Under the pieces are notes generated by a model, which was given only the letters and a program-made list of their open reading frames with translations, was not told the origin of the DNA and searched no databases. 47,935 bases of DNA from Gammaproteobacteria bacterium (lineage in GTDB: Bacteria; Pseudomonadota; Gammaproteobacteria; Pseudomonadales; Halieaceae), in the NCBI GenBank assembly GCA_030426545.1, contig JAUHYL010000028.1, forward strand, positions 1 through 47,935, given 5' to 3'. Every line of letters begins with the position of its first letter. The first letter of the stretch is position 1. A program made the translations under genes and the position numbers. Shown here one piece after another: positions 41,669-47,935 of this stretch.

Positions 41669-42742
41669 TCAGTCGCGGTTTGGGTTGTCTGTGTTTAGCA
41701 AAATGTCGCCCAACGCGCGGCTGGCGGAACTGCCCAGGCGCTCCCTGAGCTGCGCGGCGAGCTGGTTAAGGTCACTGCTGCCGACGCCTTCGAATACGTC
41801 CTGCTCCAGGAGCAGGCCCTGATACAGCGTGCTCATGGCCTGTTTGAGTTGTGTCAGCGCACGTTGGCCGGTGATGGCGGCAAATTCGTCTTCGAGTTCC
41901 GCGATGCTGGCCACTGAATCAGCAATCAGTGCTTCACCGCGTGGCGTGAAGTGCAGCAGAATCTGCCGCGCATCTTCGCTATCGACTTCGCGGCGCAGAT
42001 AACCGAGCGCCTCCAGTTCACTGGCGATGGCGCTGATCGCCTGCTTGCTCACATCCTGTATGGCGGCCATCTGCTGGATGCGGCCGCCGTCCGGGCCGAT
42101 CAGGGTCAGCACCTGACCGAACGACAGCTTCAGCCCCGGGTGCCCGCGTTTGCCGGATAATGCCATCAGGCGCTGCAGGGTGTAATCAGACAGCCTGGGG
42201 AGCAGGGCGCCAAAGCCATCGTAGGCGCCAATGTCGGGGCCATCGACGGCCGGGCCCAGGTCAAGCTGGCGGTAGACTTTGCCCAGTGAGCGGGTGATCG
42301 CCGCTGCAGTGGGCTCACCGAGAATCGCGGTGAACTGGCTATCGAACTCGCGCACCACGCGCGCACCGTCGCGCCGCAGGCGCTGGCCGGCTGCGGTGAG
42401 CGCCAGTTGCTTCGCGCGCCCGTCGGCAGGGTCGGAGCGGCGGCATACATAACCGGCCGCTTCGATTTGTTTGATGGCCTGGTTGCAGGCCTGGCGAGAT
42501 ATGCCGAGTGTTTCTGCGAGGTCGGAAAGGCGCTGCCCGCCGTTGCCGATCAGGATCATGTAGGGTGCAAAACCCAGACGCAGGCTGCGGTGGTCGCAGT
42601 CGGTCTGCAGTTTGTGCATCATGCCTGTCTGCAGGTAGCGAGAAACGCCCAGCAGGTGCCGGGGCAGGTTGTCACGGTAGGCGTTCCACAGATCAGCGCC
42701 CGGGCCTGTGGTGGCAGTGTGCACGGTGGTGGCAAGTGTCAT
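41669..42742 (-). CDS. Two-domain (tandem) MarR-family regulator
   Basis: A 357-residue protein with two complete MarR-type winged-helix units in one chain. The first (about residues 55-165) has QRLSDLAETLGISRQACNQA and wing DPADGRAKQLALTAAG. The second (about 205-320) has GRIQQMAAIQDVSKQAISAI and wing DSEDARQILLHFTPRG. MarR proteins normally dimerise with one unit each, so this is a fused dimer. It heads the leftward hydroxylase/CMD run and diverges from the aldehyde dehydrogenase run. The ATG has no Shine-Dalgarno and may be leaderless. Confidence 0.88.
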   Translation of the reverse strand: MTLATTVHTATTGPGADLWNAYRDNLPRHLLGVSRYLQTGMMHKLQTDCDHRSLRLGFAPYMILIGNGGQRLSDLAETLGISRQACNQAIKQIEAAGYVCRRSDPADGRAKQLALTAAGQRLRRDGARVVREFDSQFTAILGEPTAAAITRSLGKVYRQLDLGPAVDGPDIGAYDGFGALLPRLSDYTLQRLMALSGKRGHPGLKLSFGQVLTLIGPDGGRIQQMAAIQDVSKQAISAIASELEALGYLRREVDSEDARQILLHFTPRGEALIADSVASIAELEDEFAAITGQRALTQLKQAMSTLYQGLLLEQDVFEGVGSSDLNQLAAQLRERLGSSASRALGDILLNTDNPNRD

Positions 42743-42749
42743 GGCGAAG

Positions 42750-42814
42750 ATAGTAAATCACGATTGACGAATAGTCAATCTGTATTGACATAATGCCTGG
42801 GGCGTGGCTACACT
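42750..42814. promoter_or_regulatory. Divergent promoters with a perfect dyad between marR and the ALDH gene
   Basis: Leftward: TTGACT (42778-42773) and TACTAT (42755-42750) at 17-base spacing, with the -10 ending 7 bases before the regulator ATG. Rightward: TTGACA (42785-42790) and TACACT (42809-42814) at 18-base spacing. The dyad GATTGAC-5-GTCAATC (42762-42780) overlaps the leftward -35, and another ATTGAC half-site is in the rightward -35. It is a likely MarR operator. Confidence 0.6.
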
Positions 42815-42882
42815 GCGGCGCTAATGTGAGCCCTTTGTCGGGCGTGCGCACGGAGCAGCGCTCCCAGATATGGAATGTGATT

Positions 42883-44346
42883 ATGAACCCCGAAGCAAAC
42901 CTGTTCATTGATGGCGCACTGGTGCCGGCGGCCTCCGGTAAAACCTACCCCAACATCAGCCCGGTCACCGAGGAAGTCATTGGTCAGGTGGCCGACGCCG
43001 GCCCGGAAGATATGGAGCGAGCCATCGCCGCTGCCCGGCGCGCCTTTGACGAGACCGAGTGGTCTACCGATCATGCGTTTCGCCTGCGCTGCCTGACCCA
43101 GTTGCGCGATGGCCTGCAAACCGTACGCGAGGAGTTCAAGGCACAGATCGCGGCGGAAACCGGCTCACCCATCGACATCTGCGGGGAGATGGGGCCGCAA
43201 TGTGACCTGCCGATCGGGTTCATCGACTACACCCTGGAAACCCTGCCGGCCTTCCAGTGGAGCCGCGATATCGGCGTCTCTGAAAAAATGGGTATTAAAA
43301 GCAGGCGGCTCGTTGAGAAAGAGGCGGCGGGCGTGGTTGCCTGCATCACCCCCTGGAACGTGCCGCTACAGATCAACCTTGCCAAGTGTATTCCTGCACT
43401 GGCGGCTGGCTGCACGGTGATTCTGAAGGCGGCGCCGGATACGCCCTGGTCCGCCACCATGCTGGGCCGCGTGATCCACGAGCACACAGACATTCCGCCT
43501 GGCGTGTTTAACGTCATCACCTCGGAAGACCCGGTGGAAGTGGGTGATCAACTCACAGGGGATCCGCGCGTGGACGTCATTTCATTTACCGGTTCCACTA
43601 CCGTGGGCAAACACATCATGGCGCGCGCCGCACAGACAGTGAAGAAGGTCTTCCTGGAACTGGGCGGCAAGTCGGCCAACATCATTCTCGATGACGCCGA
43701 TCTCAACGGCGCGCTGCTGAGTTGCCTGGGCGTTTGTTTTCACGCGGGGCAGGGCTGCGCCATACTGACGCGCTTGCTGGTGCCGAAATCGCGCCAGGCG
43801 GAAGTGGAGCAAATGCTGCCCACCTACTTCGACTTTATCCAGTACGGCGATCCATCCTCGTCCGGGCAGATCATGGGCCCGCTGATCAACGCCAAACAGC
43901 GCGAGCGCGTGCTGGCCTATATCGAAAAGGGCAAGGCCGAGGGCGCGCGTTTGCTGATGGGCGGCGGTCGGCCGGAGAACCTGGAAAAAGGCTATTGGGT
44001 GCAGCCCACCATCTTTACCGATGTGAGCAACGACATGACCATCGCCCGCGAGGAAATCTTCGGGCCGGTGCTGGCGGTGATCCCGTACGACGATGAGGAA
44101 GAGGCCATTCGCATTGCCAACGATTCTGATTACGGGCTCTCCGGGGGCGTGTGGTCGGCCGATCTCGATCGTGCCATGGCCGTGGCACGGCGTATACGGA
44201 CTGGCACGATGTCCGTTAACGGCGGCGTTTATTACGGTGCTGATTCACCCTTCGGCGGCTACAAGCAAAGCGGCGTAGGCCGTGAAATGGGCCCCGAAGG
44301 TTTTGAGGAATACCTCGAAACCAAGACCATAGCGATTGCTGAATGA
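42883..44346 (+). CDS. NAD(P)-dependent aldehyde dehydrogenase
   Basis: A 487-residue ALDH, started at the ATG at 42883 (MNPEANLFIDG); upstream frame to 42793 runs through promoter sequence. Catalytic residues are in place: Asn159 (TPWNVPLQ), Lys182, Glu259 (LELGGKS) and Cys292 (HAGQGC). The cofactor loop FTGSTTVGK is present. It should oxidise an aldehyde to the carboxylic acid. It opens a rightward run with SDR (4-nt overlap), an epimerase-like protein and a SnoaL-like protein. Confidence 0.94.
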   Translation: MNPEANLFIDGALVPAASGKTYPNISPVTEEVIGQVADAGPEDMERAIAAARRAFDETEWSTDHAFRLRCLTQLRDGLQTVREEFKAQIAAETGSPIDICGEMGPQCDLPIGFIDYTLETLPAFQWSRDIGVSEKMGIKSRRLVEKEAAGVVACITPWNVPLQINLAKCIPALAAGCTVILKAAPDTPWSATMLGRVIHEHTDIPPGVFNVITSEDPVEVGDQLTGDPRVDVISFTGSTTVGKHIMARAAQTVKKVFLELGGKSANIILDDADLNGALLSCLGVCFHAGQGCAILTRLLVPKSRQAEVEQMLPTYFDFIQYGDPSSSGQIMGPLINAKQRERVLAYIEKGKAEGARLLMGGGRPENLEKGYWVQPTIFTDVSNDMTIAREEIFGPVLAVIPYDDEEEAIRIANDSDYGLSGGVWSADLDRAMAVARRIRTGTMSVNGGVYYGADSPFGGYKQSGVGREMGPEGFEEYLETKTIAIAE

Positions 44347-45122
44347 GCGTCGAAGCCGGCAGCGCGATTCGCGGGCGCGTTTATATTGTCACTGGTGGCT
44401 CGCGCGGCTTTGGCCTGGCGATGGCGAAAAACCTGGTGGGTCACGGCGCCCGTGTAGGCCTCATCAGCCGCAACGAGGCCGCGCTGGCCGAGGTTGTGCG
44501 GGAACTGGGTGACGAGAACGCCTTTGCGGTCCCCGGCGACGTGGCGAGCAAAGACGCGCTGGTGTCAGCCTTCAGCGCCATCAAGGCGCACTTTGGGCGC
44601 CTCGACGGCCTGGTGAACAATGCCGGCATGGCACGCCCTGGCCGCGTGGAAGAACTGGTGGAAGAAGAGGTGCTCATGCAGGTGAACACCAACTTCCTGG
44701 GCACCGTGTTCAGCTGTCAGGCAGCCATACCGCTGCTGCGCGGCGCCGATAATCCGCGCATCATTAATATCTCTTCTGCCTCCGCCTGGCACTACGATGA
44801 GATCGTACACCTTTCTATCTACGCCTCCACCAAGGCGGCGGTGGAGCGCTTTACGCGCGATCTGCGAGTAGAGTTACAGCCGGATAACATCGGGGTGACC
44901 TGTATCCGCCCCGGTGGAGCCTGGACGAACTTCGCAGACGATTGGGACCCGCAGCGTTTCCAGTCTGCGATGGACGGTTGGAAAACGCTGGGCAAGTACA
45001 TGGATGCGGGTATGACGGCAGAGCATGTTGCTGAGGCCGTTAGCTACGCACTGGCGCAGCCGCCCGGTGTGGCAGTGGATTTGCTGGAAGTGCGGCCCAA
45101 CCAACCGATGGAGAAACCCTGA
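44343..45122 (+). CDS. SDR-family oxidoreductase in the ALDH operon
   Basis: A 259-residue classical SDR. The cofactor motif TGGSRGFG is at residues 17-24, NNAG follows near 92, and the active-site Ser is in SSASAWHYD with YASTK near residue 160. It overlaps the ALDH gene by 4 nt (ATGA). It probably interconverts an alcohol and the ketone or aldehyde of the same pathway. The substrate is unknown. Confidence 0.92.
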   Translation: MSVEAGSAIRGRVYIVTGGSRGFGLAMAKNLVGHGARVGLISRNEAALAEVVRELGDENAFAVPGDVASKDALVSAFSAIKAHFGRLDGLVNNAGMARPGRVEELVEEEVLMQVNTNFLGTVFSCQAAIPLLRGADNPRIINISSASAWHYDEIVHLSIYASTKAAVERFTRDLRVELQPDNIGVTCIRPGGAWTNFADDWDPQRFQSAMDGWKTLGKYMDAGMTAEHVAEAVSYALAQPPGVAVDLLEVRPNQPMEKP

Positions 45123-45125
45123 GCC

Positions 45126-46019
45126 ATGGCGAACACTCTGATTGTTGGCGGTACCGGCCTCACCGGCGCGCTCGCCGCGCTGCACTTGCGTGAACTGGGC
45201 CACGAAGTGACGTTGATGGCGCGCAACGCGCCGCAACTGGAATACCTTGCCGAATTTCCCTTTATACGTGCAGATTACCTCGACGCGGAGGCCACCGCGC
45301 CGCACCTGGCGGGCTTCGAGCGTCTGGTGTTTGCCGCCGGTGCGGATATCCGGCTGCTGCCTCCCGGGGAGGACGAGGAAGCGTTCTTTCAGTGTGTGAA
45401 CAGCGAGGGTGTGCCGCGATTTTTTGAGTGCGCGCGTGCCGCGGGCGTGCAACGCGCTGTCTACATCGGCACCTATTATCCGCAGGTGGCGCCGGAAAAA
45501 ATTGAAACCAGCAGTTACGTGCGCTCGCGGCACCTGGCGGACATCGGTGTACGCGCATTGAATACCGACGACTTTAACGTCTGCAGTCTCAACGCGCCCT
45601 TTATCCTGGGTTACCTGGCCGGACTGTCGTTGCCGCACCTGGAAGCGCTGGTGCAGTACGGGGCAGGGCGGCTGGAGGGTATGCCGGTATTTGCACCCGC
45701 CGGTGGCGTCAACCACATCAGCAGCCGCTCCATGTCGGAGGCCATCGCCGGCGCGCTGGAGCGCGGGGAGGGTGGCCGCGGCTACCTGGTGGGTGATGAA
45801 AACCTGAGCTGGAAAGCCTACCTGGAACTGTATTTCAGCGCGGCGGGCAACCCGACAGAGCTGGAGGTGCGCACCGATGAACACCCGCTGTTTCCGGATG
45901 CCATTCTCTACGCCGGGCGCAACGCGGTCATCCGCTACGAGCCGCAGAACGCAGAGCTGGGTTACAGCCGCGGGCATATTCGCGACACCGTTGAAGAAAT
46001 CGTACAGGCCTACCTGTAG
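45126..46019 (+). CDS. NAD-binding epimerase-like protein with Lys-to-Arg change
   Basis: A 297-residue extended-SDR/NmrA-like protein. The nucleotide motif is GGTGLTGA (8-15). The expected YxxxK catalytic motif appears as YVRSR (Tyr131, Arg135), so the lysine is replaced by arginine. The remainder (FNVCSLNAPFILGYLAG) matches epimerase-type substrate domains. Reduced or altered activity, or a non-catalytic role, is possible. It lies 3 bases after the SDR stop, in the operon. Confidence 0.85.
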   Translation: MANTLIVGGTGLTGALAALHLRELGHEVTLMARNAPQLEYLAEFPFIRADYLDAEATAPHLAGFERLVFAAGADIRLLPPGEDEEAFFQCVNSEGVPRFFECARAAGVQRAVYIGTYYPQVAPEKIETSSYVRSRHLADIGVRALNTDDFNVCSLNAPFILGYLAGLSLPHLEALVQYGAGRLEGMPVFAPAGGVNHISSRSMSEAIAGALERGEGGRGYLVGDENLSWKAYLELYFSAAGNPTELEVRTDEHPLFPDAILYAGRNAVIRYEPQNAELGYSRGHIRDTVEEIVQAYL

Positions 46020-46047
46020 TGGCCGCTTTTGAGAGGAGGTTAGTCGC

Positions 46048-46581
46048 ATGAGCACGCTCACTGAACAACAACTGCGCGCCACGGCAGACAAGTTGATCGC
46101 GGCCCACGAACAGGCCTCGCGCACCAACGAGTGGACGTTCTTCGTCGATGAAATATACGCAGAGGATTGTGTCTACACCTGTGAGTACGCCGGGGTGATG
46201 GAAGTAACCGCCAACGGCATTGACGAAATAAAAGCGACGCATTACGGCCGCGACATGCAGGTGGGCTGGGAGGGTTGGACCTTCCCCTACCTGGGTGTCT
46301 ACACCGGTACGGACAACCAGTTGATCACGCACTGGCTGAACCGTGGCCCGGGCAAACGCGCCGATGGTTCCTTCTTTGAAACGCCCGGCGTGTCATTCCT
46401 GACGCTGAACGAGGACGCGAAGATCTGTCGCCAGTTCGATATGTTCGATCTCGCGCACCAGATGCGCCTGTGTGACGACCTGGAGGCTGCCGGACTGTTG
46501 TCCATGCAGCTCAAGGAGCAGTGGGTGCTGCCGATGAAGGAAAAGCTCGCCGATCAACTGTCGCGCAACCTGTCGGACTGA
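46048..46581 (+). CDS. SnoaL/NTF2-like protein
   Basis: A 177-residue protein of the NTF2-like fold. Helices in the N-terminal 40 residues lead to FFVDEIYAEDCVYTCEY. Strands with HYGRDMQVGWEGWTFPY and ITHWLNRGPG follow, then a helical C-terminal tail. Such proteins are small-molecule cyclases, isomerases or binding proteins. The ribosome site AGGAGG is strong. It ends the ALDH operon, 28 bases after the epimerase-like gene. Confidence 0.8.
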   Translation: MSTLTEQQLRATADKLIAAHEQASRTNEWTFFVDEIYAEDCVYTCEYAGVMEVTANGIDEIKATHYGRDMQVGWEGWTFPYLGVYTGTDNQLITHWLNRGPGKRADGSFFETPGVSFLTLNEDAKICRQFDMFDLAHQMRLCDDLEAAGLLSMQLKEQWVLPMKEKLADQLSRNLSD

Positions 46582-46662
46582 ATTCGCTCCGGCTAACAGC
46601 CGGCGTGAGAACAGGTTTTGTCGCGAAGTCCTGCCGCACTCGACCTGTCGCGCTGTAAGAGG

Positions 46663-47073
46663 CTACAGCCCCGGCGGTGTTTCCAGGTTCTCTGTGCCTT
46701 CCCCCGGCGTGATGAACAGCATCTGCGCGTTGTCTGCCTCGGTGGCCGTGTGCCAGACGCCGCGCGGCACGGTGATGAAAGCGCCGGGCTCCGACAGGGT
46801 CAGCGTTTGTTGCTCGCCCGCTATCAATAGCACCATCGTCGCCGTGCCGCTCATCAATAGCACCAGCTCATCGCCTTTCGGATGGCACTCCCAGGTGGGC
46901 CAGGCTTCGTTGAAGCGGTGGCATGAAACCAGTACGTGATTGGCAAAGGTGCCGAAGTGGGATTCCATGTTGGCATAGAATTCCATTCCCCCTGTCCACG
47001 GCAGCGCTTCGATGCCCATCTGCGGCGTCAGCACCGGGAATTGTTCTTCAATCTGTTGCACGTTGACGCTCAT
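46663..47073 (-). CDS. Cupin-domain protein
   Basis: A 136-residue single-cupin protein. Motif 1 is WECHPKGDELVLLMSG (near 56-71) and motif 2 is PRGVWHTATEADNAQMLFI, with the metal-ligand His and Glu positions present. It may be a dioxygenase, isomerase or sensor. It converges with the SnoaL-like gene and diverges from the NfeD gene. The link to the ALDH operon is only by location. Confidence 0.85.
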   Translation of the reverse strand: MSVNVQQIEEQFPVLTPQMGIEALPWTGGMEFYANMESHFGTFANHVLVSCHRFNEAWPTWECHPKGDELVLLMSGTATMVLLIAGEQQTLTLSEPGAFITVPRGVWHTATEADNAQMLFITPGEGTENLETPPGL

Positions 47074-47280
47074 TGTTTTTCTCCTTGTGATCAGGGCAGG
47101 GGCGCTCGCCGCAGGGCAGAGGCAGGAGGGCCCCGATGAATGTCTGTACCGAGCATAGCAGCTAGCCTGGCCGACGCTGCGAATCGCCCGTCCAGCGCGC
47201 CACCTTGCGGGCCGGTGATGCCCCGAAGTCGACCATTTCCAGCATTCGACTATCTGGCAGATTCAGCTACAGTGTTGGCT

Positions 47281-47935
47281 ATGCGCGCTTTTCTCGCATG
47301 TCTTCTTCTCGCTGCCGCCGTGGTCGGCTCACCTGCACGTGGCGACGCCTGGCTGATCAACGTCGAAGGCGCTATCGGCCCGGCGATCGCCGACCACGTG
47401 GTGCGCGGCCTCGAGCAGGCGCAAGCTGCCGATGCAGATCTCGTGATTCTGCGCGTGGATACCCCCGGCGGGCTCGACACGTCCATGCGTGACATGATCA
47501 AGGCCATACTCGCGGCCCCCATGCCGGTGGTTGTGTATGTTGCGCCCGGCGGTGCCCGGGCGGCCAGTGCCGGCACCTACCTGCTGTACGCTTCTCACCT
47601 GGCGGCCATGGCGCCGGGCACCAACCTGGGCGCCGCGACACCGGTGCAGATAGGCGCGCCGGGTTTGCCGTCGCTGCCGAATGACCGCGGCGACAACAGC
47701 GGCGCGGGCGATAGTAGCGGCGACGCTCCCGGGTCATCACCACCCGGCAGCGCAATGGAACGCAAGATCGTCAACGACGCGGTGGCCTATATCCAGGGGC
47801 TGGCTGAATTGCGCGGGCGCAATGCCCAGTGGGCGGAGCGCGCCGTGCGCGAGGGCGCCAGCCTTTCTGCGGAAGACGCGCTGGCGCAGGGTGTTATAGA
47901 ACTCATTGCCCGCGATACCATCGACTTGCTCGCGC
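47281..47935 (+). CDS. NfeD-type ClpP-class serine protease, C-terminus cut off by the window
   Basis: The first 218 residues of an NfeD-family protein (stomatin-operon partner). A signal peptide ends near residue 21, followed by LINVEGAIGPAIADHV and LRVDTPGGLDTSMRD. The catalytic Ser is in AASAGTYLL (Ser96) and the Lys in RKIVND (Lys162). An unusual 30-residue Gly/Ser/Asp-rich insert lies between them (about 125-157). The C-terminal membrane and OB domains are outside the window. Partner stomatin would be expected downstream. Confidence 0.9.
   Translation, partial: MRAFLACLLLAAAVVGSPARGDAWLINVEGAIGPAIADHVVRGLEQAQAADADLVILRVDTPGGLDTSMRDMIKAILAAPMPVVVYVAPGGARAASAGTYLLYASHLAAMAPGTNLGAATPVQIGAPGLPSLPNDRGDNSGAGDSSGDAPGSSPPGSAMERKIVNDAVAYIQGLAELRGRNAQWAERAVREGASLSAEDALAQGVIELIARDTIDLLA

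Noticed and set aside
1-47935. tRNA or rRNA genes
   Set aside because: No cloverleaf-like region or rRNA signature was seen by eye in the gaps. A covariance-model search would be needed to exclude small RNAs.

Overview
This 47.9 kb window reads as the chromosome of a GC-rich, probably marine gammaproteobacterium. No sequence comparison could be run, so that placement rests on gene order and protein families. The block nadK, rhomboid protease, yeaC, DUF2797, pepN, then a moxR/DUF58/DUF4381/batA/batBC/batD operon and rmf resembles the Pseudomonas order as I remember it. The two cytochrome P450s (one CYP153-like), glcDEF, an acyl-CoA ligase and a lipid-type oxidation cluster suggest a hydrocarbon- or lipid-using relative of the Cellvibrionales/Halieaceae. 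That lineage call is an inference. Genes are packed tightly with many 4-nt start/stop overlaps. I see no tRNA, rRNA, CRISPR array, transposase, integrase or prophage gene.

Region 1 (1-11.6 kb) holds housekeeping and regulatory genes. They are a truncated HerA-like ATPase, a YpfJ zinc peptidase, an MFS exporter, an ECF sigma/anti-sigma-like pair next to a vWA lipoprotein, a small membrane protein, an orphan FetB-type permease, a WYL regulator paired with a DUF1232 membrane protein, an M28 peptidase and a DUF1853 gene whose conserved N-terminus has no usual start codon.

Region 2 (11.7-27.1 kb) is the conserved core: nadK-rhomboid, yeaC-DUF2797, pepN, an FkbM methyltransferase, the leftward six-gene Bat/MoxR operon, two small uncharacterised envelope proteins and rmf.

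Region 3 (27.5-34.9 kb) is metabolic. The leftward yjbQ-glcD-glcE-glcF run encodes a three-subunit glycolate/lactate-type oxidase, followed by a long-chain acyl-CoA ligase. An SDR and yaiI run the other way.

Region 4 (35-46.6 kb) is the accessory-looking part. It holds two P450s, a crotonase-fold protein lacking both usual catalytic glutamates, a polysaccharide flippase, a CMD-family protein, a membrane di-iron hydroxylase, a two-domain MarR regulator, and a rightward run of aldehyde dehydrogenase, SDR, NAD-binding epimerase-like protein and SnoaL-like protein. The regulator and the dehydrogenase run diverge from a short intergenic region with a perfect dyad overlapping a good promoter. Together these look like an uncharacterised oxidation pathway for a hydrophobic substrate: hydroxylation, then alcohol, aldehyde, acid, CoA ester. 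The substrate cannot be read from the sequence. A cupin gene and the start of an NfeD-type protease close the window.

The best candidates for something new are the region 4 cluster with its fused tandem MarR regulator, a perfect 27-bp inverted repeat in a 299-bp non-coding gap, the crotonase without catalytic acids, and the possible ATT start of the DUF1853 gene.
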